The translations under genes and the position numbers were made by a program. The notes under the pieces were generated by a model. The model ran no database searches. It was not told the origin of the DNA and was given only the letters and a program-made list of their open reading frames with translations. From assembly GCA_902519845.1 (NCBI GenBank), contig CABYLQ010000001.1, positions 124,001 through 188,000 on the forward strand: a stretch of DNA of 64,000 nt, written 5' to 3'. Origin of the DNA: an uncultured Candidatus Actinomarina sp. Lineage in GTDB: Bacteria > Actinomycetota > Acidimicrobiia > Actinomarinales > Actinomarinaceae. Positions 62,398 to 64,000 of this stretch are shown here, one piece after another; the stretch's first letter is position 1, and each line of letters begins with the position of its first letter.

Positions 62398-64000
62398 ATG
62401 TTTGAAAGATTTACAGATAGAGCTCGTAGAGTAGTTGTTCTTGCCCAGGAAGAAGCAAGAAGACTAAATCACAACTATATCGGTACGGAACACATATTGC
62501 TTGGTCTAATTCAAGAAGGTGAAGGTCATGCAGCAAAAGCTATTGAAGAGTTAAATATCAATATTGATAGCGTTAGATCTGAGGTCGTAGAAATAATTGG
62601 TGAAGGTCAACAATCACCTAGTGGTCACATTCCATTCACACCAAGAGCAAAAAAAGTTTTAGAACTATCTTTAAGAGAGGCACTTCAGCTAGGACACAAT
62701 TACATAGGAACAGAACATATTCTCCTTGGCCTAATAAGAGAAGGAGAAGGTGTTGCAGCTCAAGTCCTAAAAAAATTAGGAGCTGAATTATCACAGGTTC
62801 GACAAACAGTCATAAAGCTCATTTCTAATTCTGGCGAAGGCAAAAAAGCGCAGGCAGCATCAACCGGAGGAAGAGAAAGGCCAGGATCAGGTACAGGATC
62901 TGCAATACTTGACCAATTTGGAAGAAATTTAACAAGGATGGCCAAAGAAGGAAAGCTTGACCCAGTTATTGGTAGAACAACAGAAATTGAAAGAGTAATG
63001 CAAATTTTATCAAGAAGAACAAAGAACAACCCTGTTCTTATTGGCGAACCGGGAGTAGGTAAAACAGCGATTGTAGAAGGTTTAGCCCAAAAAATTATTT
63101 CTGGAGATGTTCCATCAACACTTCAGGGAAAACAAATTTATACTCTAGATCTTTCAGCACTTGTTGCGGGTTCAAGATATCGTGGAGACTTCGAAGAGCG
63201 ACTTAAAAAAGTTCTTAAAGAAATAAAAACAAGAGGGGACATAGTTCTTTTTATTGACGAAATTCATACATTAGTAGGAGCAGGTGCTGCTGAAGGAGCA
63301 ATTGATGCTGCTTCGATACTTAAACCAATGCTCGCACGAGGAGAATTACAAACAGTTGGTGCAACAACACTTGAAGAATTTAGAAAACACTTTGAGAAAG
63401 ACGCTGCTCTTGAAAGAAGGTTCCAATCTGTAAAAGTTGATGAACCAAATTTATCTGATGCTATTGAAATACTCGATGGTCTTAAAGATAGATATGAGAT
63501 TCATCACGGAGTACGATTTACTGACCAAGCAATTGCTTCGGCTGTAAATATGGCCGATAGATATATTTCAGATAGATTTCTTCCAGACAAAGCAATCGAT
63601 CTAATTGATGAAGCTGGAAGTCGTATGAGAGTTTACAAAAAGCCTTTAGATGCTGAAAAACAAGAGATTTCTGACAAATTAAAAAATCTCAGAGAACAAA
63701 AAATAGATGCAGTTCAATCACAATTGTTCGAAAAAGCAGGTCAAATCAGAGATCAAGAAAAAATGTTGCTTGATGAAATTGACTCTATTGAAGGTTCTAG
63801 CTCATCAGATATTGAGTTAGTTATTGACGAAGAAGAAATTGCAGAAGTATTAGCTCAATGGACTGGCATTCCGGTACACAGATTAACTCAAGAAGAGACA
63901 GCAAGACTTCTTGAAATGGAAAATGAACTTCATAAAAGAATTGTTGGTCAACATGAAGCTATAACAGCAGTTTCAAAAGCTATAAGAAGAACGCGATCTG
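62398..64000 (+). CDS. clpC: ATP-dependent Clp protease ATP-binding subunit ClpC (partial)
   Basis: The first 534 codons run open to the end of the window. [43 protein letters not shown] and [29 protein letters not shown] are the two Clp_N repeats. The first AAA+ domain has Walker [17 protein letters not shown] near residue 216 and Walker [14 protein letters not shown], and the middle domain is a coiled coil ([20 protein letters not shown]). The second AAA+ domain begins [16 protein letters not shown]. ClpC unfolds proteins for ClpP. The rest is outside the window. Confidence 0.96.
   Translation, partial: MFERFTDRARRVVVLAQEEARRLNHNYIGTEHILLGLIQEGEGHAAKAIEELNINIDSVRSEVVEIIGEGQQSPSGHIPFTPRAKKVLELSLREALQLGHNYIGTEHILLGLIREGEGVAAQVLKKLGAELSQVRQTVIKLISNSGEGKKAQAASTGGRERPGSGTGSAILDQFGRNLTRMAKEGKLDPVIGRTTEIERVMQILSRRTKNNPVLIGEPGVGKTAIVEGLAQKIISGDVPSTLQGKQIYTLDLSALVAGSRYRGDFEERLKKVLKEIKTRGDIVLFIDEIHTLVGAGAAEGAIDAASILKPMLARGELQTVGATTLEEFRKHFEKDAALERRFQSVKVDEPNLSDAIEILDGLKDRYEIHHGVRFTDQAIASAVNMADRYISDRFLPDKAIDLIDEAGSRMRVYKKPLDAEKQEISDKLKNLREQKIDAVQSQLFEKAGQIRDQEKMLLDEIDSIEGSSSSDIELVIDEEEIAEVLAQWTGIPVHRLTQEETARLLEMENELHKRIVGQHEAITAVSKAIRRTRS

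Noticed and set aside
1-64000. CRISPR arrays, insertion sequences, integrases, prophage or toxin-antitoxin islands
   Set aside because: I looked for direct repeats with spacers, transposase or integrase motifs and tRNA-flanking duplications and saw none; the only tandem repeat is the coding one at 14221-14345.

Overview
The window is 64 kb of AT-rich (by eye about one third G+C), densely packed bacterial chromosome. Intergenic gaps are short, many neighbouring genes overlap by 4-17 bases, and I see no insertion sequence, prophage, CRISPR array or rRNA operon. Gene content and order point to a low-GC actinobacterium, probably a streamlined marine lineage of the Actinomarina/Acidimicrobiia type (this placement is inference). 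The main support is the block tilS-ftsH-folE-folP-folB-folK-panC-coaX-lysS-clpC, which follows the order known from Mycobacterium. Also consistent are the topA/tmk/holB cluster, a PimB-like glycosyltransferase, an F420-type luciferase-like oxidoreductase, a caa3-type oxidase cluster with CtaG, and ClpC with two N-terminal repeats.

Layout. 1-5.3 kb: the end of nadE, a class IV aminotransferase, selD, an alpha/beta hydrolase, a glycosyltransferase and rmuC. 5.3-13.2 kb, mostly minus strand: acyl-CoA dehydrogenase, a PfkB kinase, a ferritin-like and a DsrE-like small protein, an SDR, and the glyoxylate shunt (aceA, aceB) preceded by a small ORF and a structured leader RNA with a terminator. 13.4-21 kb: a repeat-bearing membrane protein, the cytochrome oxidase cluster ctaC-D-E-F-G, divergent ctaB, and an Lgt-like gene. 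21-31 kb: cation exchanger, LLM oxidoreductase, PepN, 6-phosphogluconate dehydrogenase, HflX, tRNA-Sec, an HTH membrane protein, heme A synthase, primary-type sigma factor and a LOG protein. 31-44 kb: TldD/TldE, a glycerophosphodiesterase, an FeS-BCP-type photolyase, alanine dehydrogenase, leuC/leuD, a CPA2 antiporter, a membrane pyrophosphatase and a PimB-like transferase. 44-52 kb: topA, two MFS transporters, tmk, holB, metK and tRNA-Thr. 52-64 kb: tilS, ftsH, the folate and pantothenate/CoA genes, lysS, a polyprenyl synthase and the start of clpC.

The most notable signal is a selenocysteine system. The selD reading frame starts at a TTG (1131) behind a strong ribosome binding site and passes through an in-frame TGA at codon 12, in the position of the catalytic Cys/Sec, with a hairpin directly over the UGA. 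A tRNA with a UCA anticodon and long variable arm (selC) lies at about 28.0 kb. A standard gene caller would start selD 24 codons late and lose the catalytic residue.

Other points of interest are the leader RNA upstream of the isocitrate lyase genes, a folate operon containing a FolE that has lost GTP-binding arginines plus a catalytically dead phosphatase-like protein, and a photolyase with an apparently eroded iron-sulphur cysteine motif.
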